Assembly: GCA_028335825.1 (NCBI GenBank)
Contig: JAIOKI010000007.1
Location: 124,001 to 188,000 of the forward strand
DNA: 64,000 nt
Direction of reading: 5' to 3'
Source of the DNA: Nosema muscidifuracis
Lineage: Eukaryota; Microsporidia; Nosematidae
Shown piece by piece: positions 1 to 9,473 of the stretch. How positions within the stretch are numbered: position 1 is the stretch's first letter; every line of letters starts with the position of its first letter. A program made the translations under genes and the position numbers. Under the pieces are notes generated by a model that worked only from the letters and a program-made list of their open reading frames with translations, did not search any database and was not told where the DNA came from.

Positions 1-14
1 TACACCATCTTCTA

Positions 15-86
15 GTTCGTGTGGCCCAATGGTAAGGCGTGGCTCTCCTAAAGCCAAGATTGTGGGTTCGAATCCCATCACGAACG
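15..86 (+). tRNA. tRNA-Arg (anticodon CCT)
   Basis: The sequence folds into a full cloverleaf. The seven-pair acceptor stem joins GTTCGTG (15-21) to CACGAAC (79-85), with discriminator G86. The D stem pairs GCC with GGC around a loop containing GG. The anticodon stem TGGCT/AGCCA closes a seven-base loop CTCCTAA, giving anticodon CCT, which reads AGG arginine codons. The T stem GTGGG/CCCAT holds the standard TTCGAAT loop. No intron is present. The 3' CCA is not encoded, as expected in a eukaryote. Confidence 0.95.
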
Positions 87-112
87 AAATTATTTTATTA
101 AAATATTTTTAA

Positions 113-793
113 TTAAACATTATCAACCTCAAAATAAGATATTGGTACTTCCATAAACTCAGAACTTAATATCAATTTCAAAACATTTAAACAAATATCT
201 TCATTAATTTCTATCTCTCTCCGTTTACATTTAATCAACCAATTTGAAATATATTTTAAATCTATCTTATTACCTTCATTAAGACTTTTTAGTTTAATAA
301 AAAATAGTCGGTACTTTTCTGACATTACAAACGGTATTCTGTCTATTATTTCTTTACATTTATCTGTATAATTATTTGTATAACAAATAAGAAGTAATAT
401 CATAATTTCTTCGTCAACAAAATATCCGAAATAAGTTCGTATATATAAAACGAAAGCATTTATCAATATTCTATTACTAATACCCTCATACTCGATTTGT
501 ATATCCATACTAACCGACCGAGCTATTAGTTCAACATCTTTTGAAGATAAATCCAGGTCTATATTTTCTATAGATTTTTGTATAAGATGATCCATTAGAT
601 CTATTAAAGAATCTGGTAATTCTGTTTTGTAGATGTTTATTGGACAAGTACAAAGAAATTCGTATATATGATCAAGTAATCCAGGACTAGGCTCTGATTT
701 TATATATTTACTACATAATTTTCGTAAGATATTTTTTTCATCATCTTTTAGTGATTCGTAGTGTATTTTATTAGATTTCTCGTTGACTAGCAT
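113..793 (-). CDS. Hypothetical protein, 226 aa
   Basis: I do not recognise this protein. It is predicted to be mostly alpha-helical and leucine/isoleucine-rich, with no signal peptide, no clear membrane segment and no zinc or nucleotide-binding motif. An acidic N-terminal third (EKSNKIHYESLKDDEK) is followed by helical segments that could form a small helical-repeat fold. It lies tail-first next to tRNA-Arg and head-to-head with the PUF6-like gene, 152 bases away. It lacks the CCC signal that marks most starts here, so its start is less certain; residue 1 is the first ATG of the frame. Confidence 0.6.
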   Translation of the reverse strand: MLVNEKSNKIHYESLKDDEKNILRKLCSKYIKSEPSPGLLDHIYEFLCTCPINIYKTELPDSLIDLMDHLIQKSIENIDLDLSSKDVELIARSVSMDIQIEYEGISNRILINAFVLYIRTYFGYFVDEEIMILLLICYTNNYTDKCKEIIDRIPFVMSEKYRLFFIKLKSLNEGNKIDLKYISNWLIKCKRREIEINEDICLNVLKLILSSEFMEVPISYFEVDNV

Positions 794-945
794 TTTTAAA
801 TTAATTTTTGTTTATTTAGAAAATGAAACATTAATTATAAAAATATAAAGTATAAGTAAAACTTTATAAAATATATATTAATTTTATTAAAGTTGAATTT
901 TAATAATTTTTCAGTTATAAATTTATTTAAATTTTATCCCCATAA

Positions 946-2511
946 ATGAAATATAAAAAAGAAAATAAAGTAAAGAGAATTAAGAAAGATGATATTAAAA
1001 ATTCTAATAATATTATAGAAGAAAATATAGATAATAAGAAAAGTAGTTTAGATAAAGGAAATAAAAAAAATAAAAATGATGAGAAAAGTACTTTAGATAA
1101 AGATAATAAGAAAATTAAATTAGATAAAAAAAATAAATTGGATAAGAAAAATAAATTAGATAAAAATATTAAAGGAAATGATGAAGAAGATATTAATGAA
1201 GAAATTAAGAATCTATTAAAAAGTAAATCATATAATAAGAAAACTCTTCAACAAAAAATTGAGTTATCATGGATGGACATCAAGAATAATTTTGTTAATC
1301 TAATTAGACAGAAGAGTATGTTTAATACAATATCTCTTTTATATAATAAAGGTAATACAAGTACTAAATATGAAATACTAAATACTACATTAATTAATAT
1401 AGTAGAAGTGAGTAATCATCAGTATTCTAAACAGTTTATTATAATGTTAGCACAGAGTAATAAAAAATATCTTGTAATGATTATTAAAAGAATTAAAGAA
1501 GTTTGTAAAGATATTTGCAGTAATAGAAATGGGCTTTTTGTACTAGATGGGATATATAAGATGAGTAATAGAAGAAGTAGAAAGGAAATTATTAATATAA
1601 TACTCAATAAAATAGAAGAAGATAATGATGAAGAAAATGATATTGAAGAAAATAAAGAAGATAATGTTATAATTAAAGAAGATGATAATGAGAAAAATAT
1701 AGAATATGATAATGATGAAGAAGATGATACTATAATTAAAGAAGATGATAATGAAATAAATAAAACAGATGATACTATAATTAAAGAAGATGATGTTATA
1801 ATTAATGAAGATGAATATATTGAAAAGAAAAATGAAATATTTGCTCTAATTAAAAAAATATCAAGTAAAAGATTATGGAAATATGAAGTCTCTCATCATA
1901 TTCTATTAGATTTTCTTACAGAATATCCAAATGAGACTGATTTTATATTTGATCTATTTTTGAGAAATAAACAGATGAATTTATTGGTAAAAACATACAA
2001 AGGATTAGAAGTTTGTATTAAGTTACTCACTACTAGTAGAATTCCTGATATTCTCAGAATTCTTTCTCCAGATTTTATCAATATAGTAAATAACGAATAT
2101 GGAGTAATTTACATACTTAAAATATTAGAGATGAATACAAATGATATGAATTATATTATAGATTTGTATACAGAAAAATACAAGGATATATTTATAGAAG
2201 AAGTCAGTGTACTTCCATTACTTTATATATTTAATCAAGAGAAAAAATATTATCCAACATTATTCAACCATCTAAGAAGTAAAGAAATTATCAACATAGA
2301 CAAGACATATTTACTTAAGAAATATAAAGATATTATAAAAGAACATTTAGCTATATTTATGGGATCATTTAGTTATATTCTTGTATATTTCTTCTGTAAG
2401 AAGGATGATGAGATTAAGAAAGAAGTAAAGAAAATGTTCAAAAATATTTCTGAGAATGAATATACTAGTAAACTTAATAAGAAGATGATAAAATACAAAT
2501 TAATTAAATAA
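946..2511 (+). CDS. PUF6: PUF6/PUM3-like pumilio ribosome-biogenesis protein
   Basis: This is a divergent Puf6/PUM3 (Penguin) homologue. In yeast that nucleolar pumilio-repeat protein binds RNA and acts in 60S subunit assembly. The first 80 residues are a lysine-rich, low-complexity tail of nucleolar type. Residues about 100-220 contain PUF-like helical repeats (SWMDIKNNFVNLI, then a stretch on loss and order of repeat partners). An acidic low-complexity insert of D, E, N and I lies at about 225-290. The C-terminal half resembles the CPL domain, with the WKYEVSHHILLDFL signature and helical repeats. At 521 aa it is shorter than the yeast protein (about 650). CCCC at 938-941 sits four bases before the ATG and supports this start. 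The family call rests on pattern recognition, not an alignment. Confidence 0.65.
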   Translation: MKYKKENKVKRIKKDDIKNSNNIIEENIDNKKSSLDKGNKKNKNDEKSTLDKDNKKIKLDKKNKLDKKNKLDKNIKGNDEEDINEEIKNLLKSKSYNKKTLQQKIELSWMDIKNNFVNLIRQKSMFNTISLLYNKGNTSTKYEILNTTLINIVEVSNHQYSKQFIIMLAQSNKKYLVMIIKRIKEVCKDICSNRNGLFVLDGIYKMSNRRSRKEIINIILNKIEEDNDEENDIEENKEDNVIIKEDDNEKNIEYDNDEEDDTIIKEDDNEINKTDDTIIKEDDVIINEDEYIEKKNEIFALIKKISSKRLWKYEVSHHILLDFLTEYPNETDFIFDLFLRNKQMNLLVKTYKGLEVCIKLLTTSRIPDILRILSPDFINIVNNEYGVIYILKILEMNTNDMNYIIDLYTEKYKDIFIEEVSVLPLLYIFNQEKKYYPTLFNHLRSKEIINIDKTYLLKKYKDIIKEHLAIFMGSFSYILVYFFCKKDDEIKKEVKKMFKNISENEYTSKLNKKMIKYKLIK

Positions 2512-2515
2512 TTTA

Positions 2516-2700
2516 ATATAAATTTTATTATAGGATGATTGTTTTTCAATATATTTTTATTATATTTATTTTATCATAAGATGATTATTTTATATTAATC
2601 TTATCATAGATTGATCTTTTTTAATATATCCATTTTAAGATGATTATTTTATCATAGGACGATTTTTTAATATAAATTTTATCACAGAACTTATACTAAT
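2516..2700. repeat. Degenerate spacer repeat, about 35-40 bp unit
   Basis: Four or five imperfect copies of a unit centred on ATAAGATGATTATTTTAT fill the spacer between the PUF6-like gene and the next gene. Copies differ in length and by scattered substitutions. No gene or RNA is visible. Confidence 0.6.
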
Positions 2701-2774
2701 CACTATTTAAGTAAATACTAGAATTAAAGAAATAAAATTAAATTATTTAATGTAATATTTAATTAATTTAATAG

Positions 2775-3500
2775 CTAGATATCTTTCTTCTTTTCTTTAT
2801 GTGTAAGAAGAGTATTTAAATCTAAATTATTATGTAATTTACTCTTTTTAAGACTAAGAAGAGGACTCAATTTTAATTTATTTGTAGTCCCTGTCTTATT
2901 TTTTCCTGAAATAAATTCATTCTCTTTAATTGCATCAGATATTTTCATACCAAGTGGTTTACTCTCTTCATATTTCTTCTTAATATCTTCATCCTCATCT
3001 ATCATCTTCTGTAAATCTTCTTTCTCAAGATTTGTAACTTTTTCATCTTTTTTTTGATTCTGATTAACAGCTTTAACTTCTTCAACTTCAAGATTTGTTT
3101 TATCATCATAATGTTTAGTAGAAGGATTATTTTTAGACATACTAGTCTTAATATTTCCTGATTCCATACCTTTATTAGGATCATCTCCAGAATTTTTTGC
3201 TATGACATCTCCAAATTCACCCTTAGTAGCTCCTATTTTCTTATAATTATCTTTAGATTCACTATCTTCTTCTTTATCAATTATCGATTTAGGATTCTTA
3301 GATTTTTTCTTCCAATTGAACCCAAAGAAATAACTTTTATCAATTAATTCATTTTCTTTAGGAACTTCTTCTCCTGATGATTCCTTATCAGCTAATATAT
3401 CTACTATCTGTTTTTTATCACCACTTTCTAATGTAAGGAATCTGTAAAGTAATCCTATAATAACTATTACTATAATTACTATTAATATTGTACTTAGCAT
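2775..3500 (-). CDS. Hypothetical membrane-anchored protein, 241 aa
   Basis: I do not recognise the family. Residues 1-22 form a very hydrophobic segment (MLSTILIVIIVIVIIGLLY) that reads as an uncleaved N-terminal anchor. The remaining 220 residues are charged and low in complexity, rich in K, E, D, N and S, and probably disordered. The layout suggests an ER or envelope protein with a short lumenal end and a long cytosolic tail, or a secreted protein if the segment is cleaved. There is no CCC signal, but the initiating ATG immediately precedes the hydrophobic segment, which favours it. It is convergent with the PUF6-like gene. Confidence 0.6.
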   Translation of the reverse strand: MLSTILIVIIVIVIIGLLYRFLTLESGDKKQIVDILADKESSGEEVPKENELIDKSYFFGFNWKKKSKNPKSIIDKEEDSESKDNYKKIGATKGEFGDVIAKNSGDDPNKGMESGNIKTSMSKNNPSTKHYDDKTNLEVEEVKAVNQNQKKDEKVTNLEKEDLQKMIDEDEDIKKKYEESKPLGMKISDAIKENEFISGKNKTGTTNKLKLSPLLSLKKSKLHNNLDLNTLLTHKEKKKDI

Positions 3501-3943
3501 ATTTGTTTATAAAATCTTTCTTAAGTAGTTTATGTTTCATAAATTAAAAATTATTTGTGAATTTTGAAACGAAGTAAGAAATTTTAAAGAATTACAAAAT
3601 TAGTGATATTTAAAATGTAGATTTTATTATGAAACAATATTTTATAAATTTACAATATTTAATATTTAAATTGTAAGTTTCAGTATGAAACTCTTATAAA
3701 TATTTTTTTATTAACTATATATAATTCTTTTATTAATTATGTATTTATATATAAATTTTATAAAAATTATTATATATTCTTTTATTAATTATATATTCTT
3801 ATATTAATTATGTATTCTTATATTAATTATATATTTATATATAAATTATACATCCATATAAATATTAATCCATATAAAATTTTAAGGTAGTTTATAAGAT
3901 CTTTTTTTAATATTTTGTTTATGCATATTATTTACCCTTAATT
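3501..3943. repeat. AT-rich spacer with short tandem repeats
   Basis: This divergent spacer holds no gene I can support. From about 3700 to 3880 it is a run of imperfect 15-18 bp units built from TTAATTATATATTCTTATA. Before that are two loosely related copies of a segment ending in TATGAAAC. Confidence 0.6.
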
Positions 3944-5938
3944 ATGAATTCTAGAGATTTTTATGCATCAGGATTTAGTTCAACATTTCCTAAAGCTAGT
4001 GAAATGAACACTAAACCAAAATTAAAGATTCCTGATTTGAGTATGGAGCTATATAAAGATCAGAAAATGTATTACAAATTTGATACATCAATTACTCCTC
4101 CACCTTTATCTACAACATCATGTTTCATACAAGAAACTACCAATACTGATCCTCATTTATTACGTAGTACTATGTATGTCTTACCAGATAATCCAAATTC
4201 ATTTGATAATTTAAATATTCCTTTTGGAGTGTCAATAACTCCATTTAGTTTTAAAAGTGATAGTAGAAGAAGTGTAGGAAGAACTATGAGATGTATCCAA
4301 TGTTTATCTTATGCTAATATTCATTGGAAATTTTTTGAAGATAAAATTATTTGTAATATTTGTAAATATCCTAATATTATAAATAATCCTGAAGATATAT
4401 CAATTGTATGTAAATATCCTACATATGAAGTATCATCATTGTTTAATGTAGAATCATCACCAAGAAAATTGATAGATAGTGAATATTTTCAAAATGTCTT
4501 ATTTAAATGTCCAGCTTTTATTTTTATTATAGATGAATCTTTTAAATTACTTAACGAATGTCTTATTGATATTAGAAAAGTTCTTAAAGATGAAACTTTT
4601 ATAAGTTTATATAAAAGAGTATCATTTATGACTACTAATAGTATTTATGGAAGTATTAATGGAGATATTATTGAATATAAATTAATTAATAATTCATTTA
4701 TTCCTCCAAATGTATTTATAGAAACAGATAAATTAAATGAAGAAATGATAAGTAAAATTTTTAAGACAATTGAACCTACTAAAAAAAATAAAGAATTAGT
4801 ACATGATACCTTAACTAAAATATCTAAATACACTATTGGTACTAAAGTCGTTATTTTTTCTGATATAATAACTAAGTTAGAAGAAATTCAAAATTCTTCT
4901 TTATATTTCTTCCCTACTTCTAGATATCATATTCGTCGTCAAAATGATCTTTTAAAAATTTGTACATCTGAATCAGTTTTTAATGTAACTATTGAAGTAA
5001 AAACATCTAATGGAATATCAAGAAATACTGTTTACACATCTACAGAAATAGAAAATATGACAAGTGTTGAGATATCAAGTATGGATTGTTGTACTACAGT
5101 TATGTACACATTTTATATAGATGAATATATAACAGATTCAAATGGGTACATTCAATTTATTATTAAATATGTAACTCATGAAGGAGAATGTAAAACTTTA
5201 GTTCTTAATCAATCATATAAAATAAGCAAACAAGTTTATGACATTTACAATGGAATATCATTCGATACACTTTTTTCATGTTTTTGCAAATATATAATTA
5301 AAGATGTACAAAATATTAAACATGTAGAAGAAATGATTTGTAAATATTTAAAGTATTACAGAAAAACATGTTGTAAAGATATTTCAGTTACTCAATTTGT
5401 TCTTCCTGATTCTACAAAACTTCTTCCTGTTTTGTATCAATCATTAGTTAAAAATAAAGTATTTAGTGTATCGGGAAGAACATTAGGAAATATTGATGAA
5501 ATTAAGGAACTTATGAATTATACAGTTGATCAAAATTTAAGATTTTTTTATCCAAGGTTATTTAGTCTTACAGATTATTATATAGAACATGACCTAACAA
5601 AAATTGCTTATTTAAGATTAAGTATGAGTGTTATTGATCCTAGTGAGATTTATGTAATGGAAAATGGTCAGAAGATTTATCTTTATATGGGAAAACAAGT
5701 TGATCAAGGATTAAAAGAAGCTCTTTTTAATAATGAAGAGGAATATGGTGTGTTAATGAAACTTGTGGATGATATTAATGGTACATACGGATATGAATTG
5801 CCTATAGTAGTTGTAGAAGAAGGTAAGAAAGGAGGAGATATTGATTTTTATGGGTATATGGTTGAAGATAGTTTAAATGGAGTTTGTAGTTATTACGATT
5901 ATGTTTGTGAACTACATTTCAAGGTACAGAATGCTTAA
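3944..5938 (+). CDS. Divergent Sec24-family COPII coat protein
   Basis: This is a second, strongly diverged Sec24-type subunit. Sec24 proteins form the inner COPII coat with Sec23 and select cargo at ER exit sites. The segment NIPFGVSITPF (residues 91-101) matches the pre-zinc-finger strand of Sec24 rather than Sec23. Zinc ligands C117, C120, C137 and C140 follow. The trunk domain starts near FKCPAFIFIIDESF, then come a beta-sandwich, a helical region and a C-terminal gelsolin-like segment (GQKIYLYMGKQVDQGL). The length (664 aa) is close to the canonical Sec24 of this window (49568-51667), but the two share little beyond motifs. CCC at 3935-3937 supports the start. It may correspond to the Sfb2/Lst1 class of yeast or be lineage-specific. 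Confidence 0.8.
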   Translation: MNSRDFYASGFSSTFPKASEMNTKPKLKIPDLSMELYKDQKMYYKFDTSITPPPLSTTSCFIQETTNTDPHLLRSTMYVLPDNPNSFDNLNIPFGVSITPFSFKSDSRRSVGRTMRCIQCLSYANIHWKFFEDKIICNICKYPNIINNPEDISIVCKYPTYEVSSLFNVESSPRKLIDSEYFQNVLFKCPAFIFIIDESFKLLNECLIDIRKVLKDETFISLYKRVSFMTTNSIYGSINGDIIEYKLINNSFIPPNVFIETDKLNEEMISKIFKTIEPTKKNKELVHDTLTKISKYTIGTKVVIFSDIITKLEEIQNSSLYFFPTSRYHIRRQNDLLKICTSESVFNVTIEVKTSNGISRNTVYTSTEIENMTSVEISSMDCCTTVMYTFYIDEYITDSNGYIQFIIKYVTHEGECKTLVLNQSYKISKQVYDIYNGISFDTLFSCFCKYIIKDVQNIKHVEEMICKYLKYYRKTCCKDISVTQFVLPDSTKLLPVLYQSLVKNKVFSVSGRTLGNIDEIKELMNYTVDQNLRFFYPRLFSLTDYYIEHDLTKIAYLRLSMSVIDPSEIYVMENGQKIYLYMGKQVDQGLKEALFNNEEEYGVLMKLVDDINGTYGYELPIVVVEEGKKGGDIDFYGYMVEDSLNGVCSYYDYVCELHFKVQNA

Positions 5939-5984
5939 ATAAAAGGTAAATTTTAATTTTAATATAACTTTTGTAATAATTAAA

Positions 5985-6300
5985 TGGTCATTTATAAGTT
6001 TAAATCAGGTCATTTATTAGAGTAATTTGAATAATCATTTATAAGATTAATTTGAATCTAAACTTTTGATATAATTTAATTTGAGCTGATTCTCTGTGCT
6101 TTGATAATGTTTGAATTATTAAAGATATTTATTTATTAATTTTAATTTAAATATGGCTATTTGTAAGATTAATTTAAATATGACTATTTATAAGAGTGAT
6201 TTAAATCTTAATTTTTGATATAATAATTTAATTGTACTATGGCTATTTGTAAGAGTGATTTAAATCTTAATTTTTGTAATAATAAAAAATTTATCTATTC
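5985..6300. repeat. Degenerate tandem repeats, about 40-60 bp unit
   Basis: The 447-base spacer after the Sec24-like gene contains about six imperfect copies of a unit reading roughly TGGCTATTTGTAAGAGTGA followed by TTTAAATCTTAATTTTTG. The last two copies, near 6170-6280, are the most alike, which suggests recent expansion at that end. No gene is visible. Confidence 0.7.
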
Positions 6301-6385
6301 ATTTATAAGTCAAGTTTAATTTATTTTAGCATAAAGTCAAATTTATGCAAAAAAATATAAAAAAGAAAAAAATAGCATAAAATTT

Positions 6386-8272
6386 ATGGAAAAATCTCAG
6401 GATGATAGATCTTATGAAATCTTAGCACAGATTAATAATAAAAAAACTAATCATCAAAATTATTATCATATGCTTGATACATTACTTGAATCTAGTCAGA
6501 CACAACCTTTACATATAAAACTACAAATACTTTATATATTAGGTAAAGAATATTATCATTTCAAGGAGTACACAAATTCATTTAATTATTTGTATAAGGT
6601 GTACTTAAGTCGTGATGAATTATTGGTACCAAATCTTATTGAAGATATTATTTTACACTTACTTATTATAATTACAGAAAGTCCTTCTAGTGTAGCATTA
6701 ATACTTTATAGTAAATTTATCAAAAAAGTTTTTCCTAATGATATATTAATTTATACCAATTATATGTCAATGGAAGAATTTGAACTTTTTTTTAAATCTA
6801 TGGATACAAAATACGAATTAAGTTATTTTTTTAATTATCTTTTTCAGAATGAAAAATATGATTTTTGTGTATATTTTCTTAATATAAATTATGTAAATAT
6901 ATTTATTGATAAACTTATGGTTTTATCTTATTATAAATCTAATATTAAGATTGAATTATGCAGATTATATTTTGAAGAAAATATTTCTAAATTGAATATT
7001 TTGTTATATTTAATAGTACATGATAAAAATGATAAATCTAAATATATTTCTATTATTAAGTCGATATTAGATGAAAATATAAAAAGAAAAATACAAGTAT
7101 TTAATGAGAAATATAGAACGAAAATTTTATTAAAATTAATAGAACCTTGTAATACTAAATTAGAAGTAGATTCTTGTACAGAAGAAATTATTCTTTTTTT
7201 ATATAAGAATAGAGAATTTAAAAGAATTTTAGATTTTTACGATAAATTTGACGAAAAAAAGAAAACTTATCAAGAATTTTTTTTAGATTCAAATCTAATG
7301 CAAAATATTTTATATTTCAGTTATTTCAAAATTGATTATACAATTAAAGCTGATGAAATATATCAGAATATTCATGAAATATTATTTCCAGTAGATGAGA
7401 TAGAATATTTATTAACTTCAGATAATATTTCCTTGATTTTGAATAAGATTATCAATCTCAATCTTCCTGAAGATTATTTGAAAGTTTTAGAGATGTTATA
7501 TAAAAAAGATAAAATGAATATCTTAAAAGAATCCATCCTTGTTAATATATATAAATATGAAGATGTTAGTGTATTTAAGGTATGTTTATCTTATTTACTA
7601 CTTTATAATTTTAATCCAAATGATATAATTTATAATTATTTAATTAATTATGATAATATAAATAAATTATCTATAATAGATAAGGATTGGTTATTTAAAA
7701 TATCTTATAATAGTATTATAGATGATATGAAAAATATTAATACAAAAAAATATCTTGATATGATTCGTATTTTAAAAGGTGAAATTTTAGAACTAGTTTA
7801 TATTTATATATTAACAATAGAATATATTTCTATAAGTATTTATGATATATTTGAGATGTATAAAAGATGTATTGAAGATAACAAAGATCTTTCATTTAAT
7901 ATTTTAGTATTATTCTATGATTATTCTATAAAGTATTCTCTTAAAGATTTAGAAGATGAAATTTTTATAAGATTGAATATTAATGAATTATCCAATAAGG
8001 AAATTAAATTATTGCTTGAAGTATGTACAAGTAAAAATGTTATAATAGAAGCACATAATAGAGGAATTTTTACTGATACATGTTTAGAAAGAAATATTAT
8101 TATGAATGGTAGTAAAGGAAGACTTTATATATTTCTTAGAAGTATTTATATAATTAATATTACTAATTATCTTAATGATAATATAAGAATCATATTAAAA
8201 AAGGAGATTGATTTATTAGAAACATATGGAGACTTTAAAATGGTAGAATTCTATAGAGGTATACTTGATTGA
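6386..8272 (+). CDS. Hypothetical alpha-helical repeat protein, 628 aa
   Basis: I do not recognise the family. The whole protein reads as stacked amphipathic helices with no membrane segment and no catalytic motif. Residues about 40-80 (LQILYILGKEYYHFKEYTNSFNYLYKVYL, abridged) resemble a TPR or SEL1-like hairpin, so a scaffold role such as a TPR, HEAT or vesicle-coat/nucleoporin solenoid is possible. It has many K, I, N and Y residues, as expected from the base composition. No CCC run precedes the ATG; the upstream sequence is A-rich. It is followed after about 100 bases by the PRA1 gene on the same strand. Confidence 0.65.
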   Translation: MEKSQDDRSYEILAQINNKKTNHQNYYHMLDTLLESSQTQPLHIKLQILYILGKEYYHFKEYTNSFNYLYKVYLSRDELLVPNLIEDIILHLLIIITESPSSVALILYSKFIKKVFPNDILIYTNYMSMEEFELFFKSMDTKYELSYFFNYLFQNEKYDFCVYFLNINYVNIFIDKLMVLSYYKSNIKIELCRLYFEENISKLNILLYLIVHDKNDKSKYISIIKSILDENIKRKIQVFNEKYRTKILLKLIEPCNTKLEVDSCTEEIILFLYKNREFKRILDFYDKFDEKKKTYQEFFLDSNLMQNILYFSYFKIDYTIKADEIYQNIHEILFPVDEIEYLLTSDNISLILNKIINLNLPEDYLKVLEMLYKKDKMNILKESILVNIYKYEDVSVFKVCLSYLLLYNFNPNDIIYNYLINYDNINKLSIIDKDWLFKISYNSIIDDMKNINTKKYLDMIRILKGEILELVYIYILTIEYISISIYDIFEMYKRCIEDNKDLSFNILVLFYDYSIKYSLKDLEDEIFIRLNINELSNKEIKLLLEVCTSKNVIIEAHNRGIFTDTCLERNIIMNGSKGRLYIFLRSIYIINITNYLNDNIRIILKKEIDLLETYGDFKMVEFYRGILD

Positions 8273-8374
8273 TATATTTATTTTCTAGTAATTAATTTTT
8301 TAACTAATTTTTTGTTTCACCAATTATTTTTTATTGGTTACTCTAAATATAAAAATACAAAGACCCCTCATCAG

Positions 8375-8839
8375 ATGGAGGAGCAATCACAGAATCCAAG
8401 CATGAATAGTTGCATTACAAAATTACTTAACAGTGATACACATCCTAAAGAATTTTTCAATTTTAGCAGAACTTCTATACCTGCTACATGGGAAATAGCA
8501 AGAAATAGAGTATTTTACAATTTGAATAAGTTTAGGACTTATTATTCATTTACAGTGATACTTTTTACTTTCATTTTTATTCTATTTAAACCTTCAGTTA
8601 TTTTATTACTAGCTATAGGAGTATTAAGTGTGTATTCTAATATTAATACACCCACAGTTAATGGATTTAAATTTACTAGGGGTGTTACTAATGGAATAAC
8701 AGCAGGATTAGTTATTTTATTCAGTATATTATTTAGTGGAGTAATAGTTTCTGTATTAGCACTTATAAGTTTCTTAGGGTTAGGAGTTATTACACATTCT
8801 ATTAGTTTAGAGGAAGATGAAATACATGAAGATATTTAA
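8375..8839 (+). CDS. PRA1/Yip3 family prenylated Rab acceptor
   Basis: This is a 154-residue member of the PRA1 (Yip3) family, small ER/Golgi membrane proteins that bind prenylated Rabs and help release them from GDI. Family features are the motif RNRVFYNLNKFRTYY ahead of a pair of long hydrophobic hairpins (about 60-95 and 110-140) and a short acidic cytosolic tail (LEEDEIHEDI). The frame stays open further upstream but has no earlier ATG. The ATG at 8375 follows CCCC at 8364-8367 and gives the expected length. It is tail-to-tail with the next gene, 31 bases apart. A GDI homologue, its functional partner, lies at 21572-22861. Confidence 0.85.
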   Translation: MEEQSQNPSMNSCITKLLNSDTHPKEFFNFSRTSIPATWEIARNRVFYNLNKFRTYYSFTVILFTFIFILFKPSVILLLAIGVLSVYSNINTPTVNGFKFTRGVTNGITAGLVILFSILFSGVIVSVLALISFLGLGVITHSISLEEDEIHEDI

Positions 8840-8870
8840 ATAAAGACTTTATGATATTGTAAAAAATAAT

Positions 8871-9473
8871 TTAATTTCTTTTTCTTTTTTCTTCTATGAA
8901 ATATTTAAGAAATCCATTCTTTTTATAATCATTATGAGATGTGTCAATAAAATAATCTACATCAGAATAAATTTTAGAAAATCTTTCATCATTTAAATTT
9001 AACCAATTAGATTCTTTATCAATACTATTCTTATCTACATTTTTATTATCATTCTTACTATCAATACTATTATTATCATTATTATTATCTATATCATTTT
9101 TATTATCAATTATATTATTCTCCATATAATTTTTATTATCAATACTATTATTATCATTTTTATTATCATTTTTATTATCATTCTTATTATCAATACTATT
9201 ATAATTCTTATTATCAAAAACTTCCTCATCTTTAAAGATATATTCATAATCTACAAATCTACAATCTAAAATAGATTCTCCTAAATCCAAATTATTAAGT
9301 ACATTGTACAATTCAATATTATTATTTATATCTGATTCCACTAGATAACAAATATTCCCAGCTTTTGAAGTACATTTTTTTATAATAAATTCTTTAGTAA
9401 TATCTTCTATAATATCAAGTAAAGGAAAAATATCTGTACAATTTATTAAAGCAAGTCTTCGAGTGGGAGACAT
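8871..9473 (-). CDS. Hypothetical protein with Asn/Asp/Lys repeats, 200 aa
   Basis: The family is unknown. Residues 1-86 look like a small folded domain (MSPTRRLALINCTDIFPLLDII at the start, mixed helix and strand). Residues about 88-155 are a low-complexity repeat of NKND, NSID and DNKN units (DNA 9009-9212). The last 45 residues are again more complex (SNWLNLNDERFSKIYSDVDYF) and end in a basic tail, EEKRKRN. The repeat in the middle probably arose by slippage and may be a disordered linker. CCC directly abuts the ATG (GGG at 9474-9476), which fixes the start. Confidence 0.7.
   Translation of the reverse strand: MSPTRRLALINCTDIFPLLDIIEDITKEFIIKKCTSKAGNICYLVESDINNNIELYNVLNNLDLGESILDCRFVDYEYIFKDEEVFDNKNYNSIDNKNDNKNDNKNDNNSIDNKNYMENNIIDNKNDIDNNNDNNSIDSKNDNKNVDKNSIDKESNWLNLNDERFSKIYSDVDYFIDTSHNDYKKNGFLKYFIEEKRKRN

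Noticed and set aside
946-2511. Spliceosomal introns in the conserved genes of the window.
   Set aside because: All family matches run through single frames without gaps that look like introns; the only frame break seen is the homopolymer one at 26240-26245.
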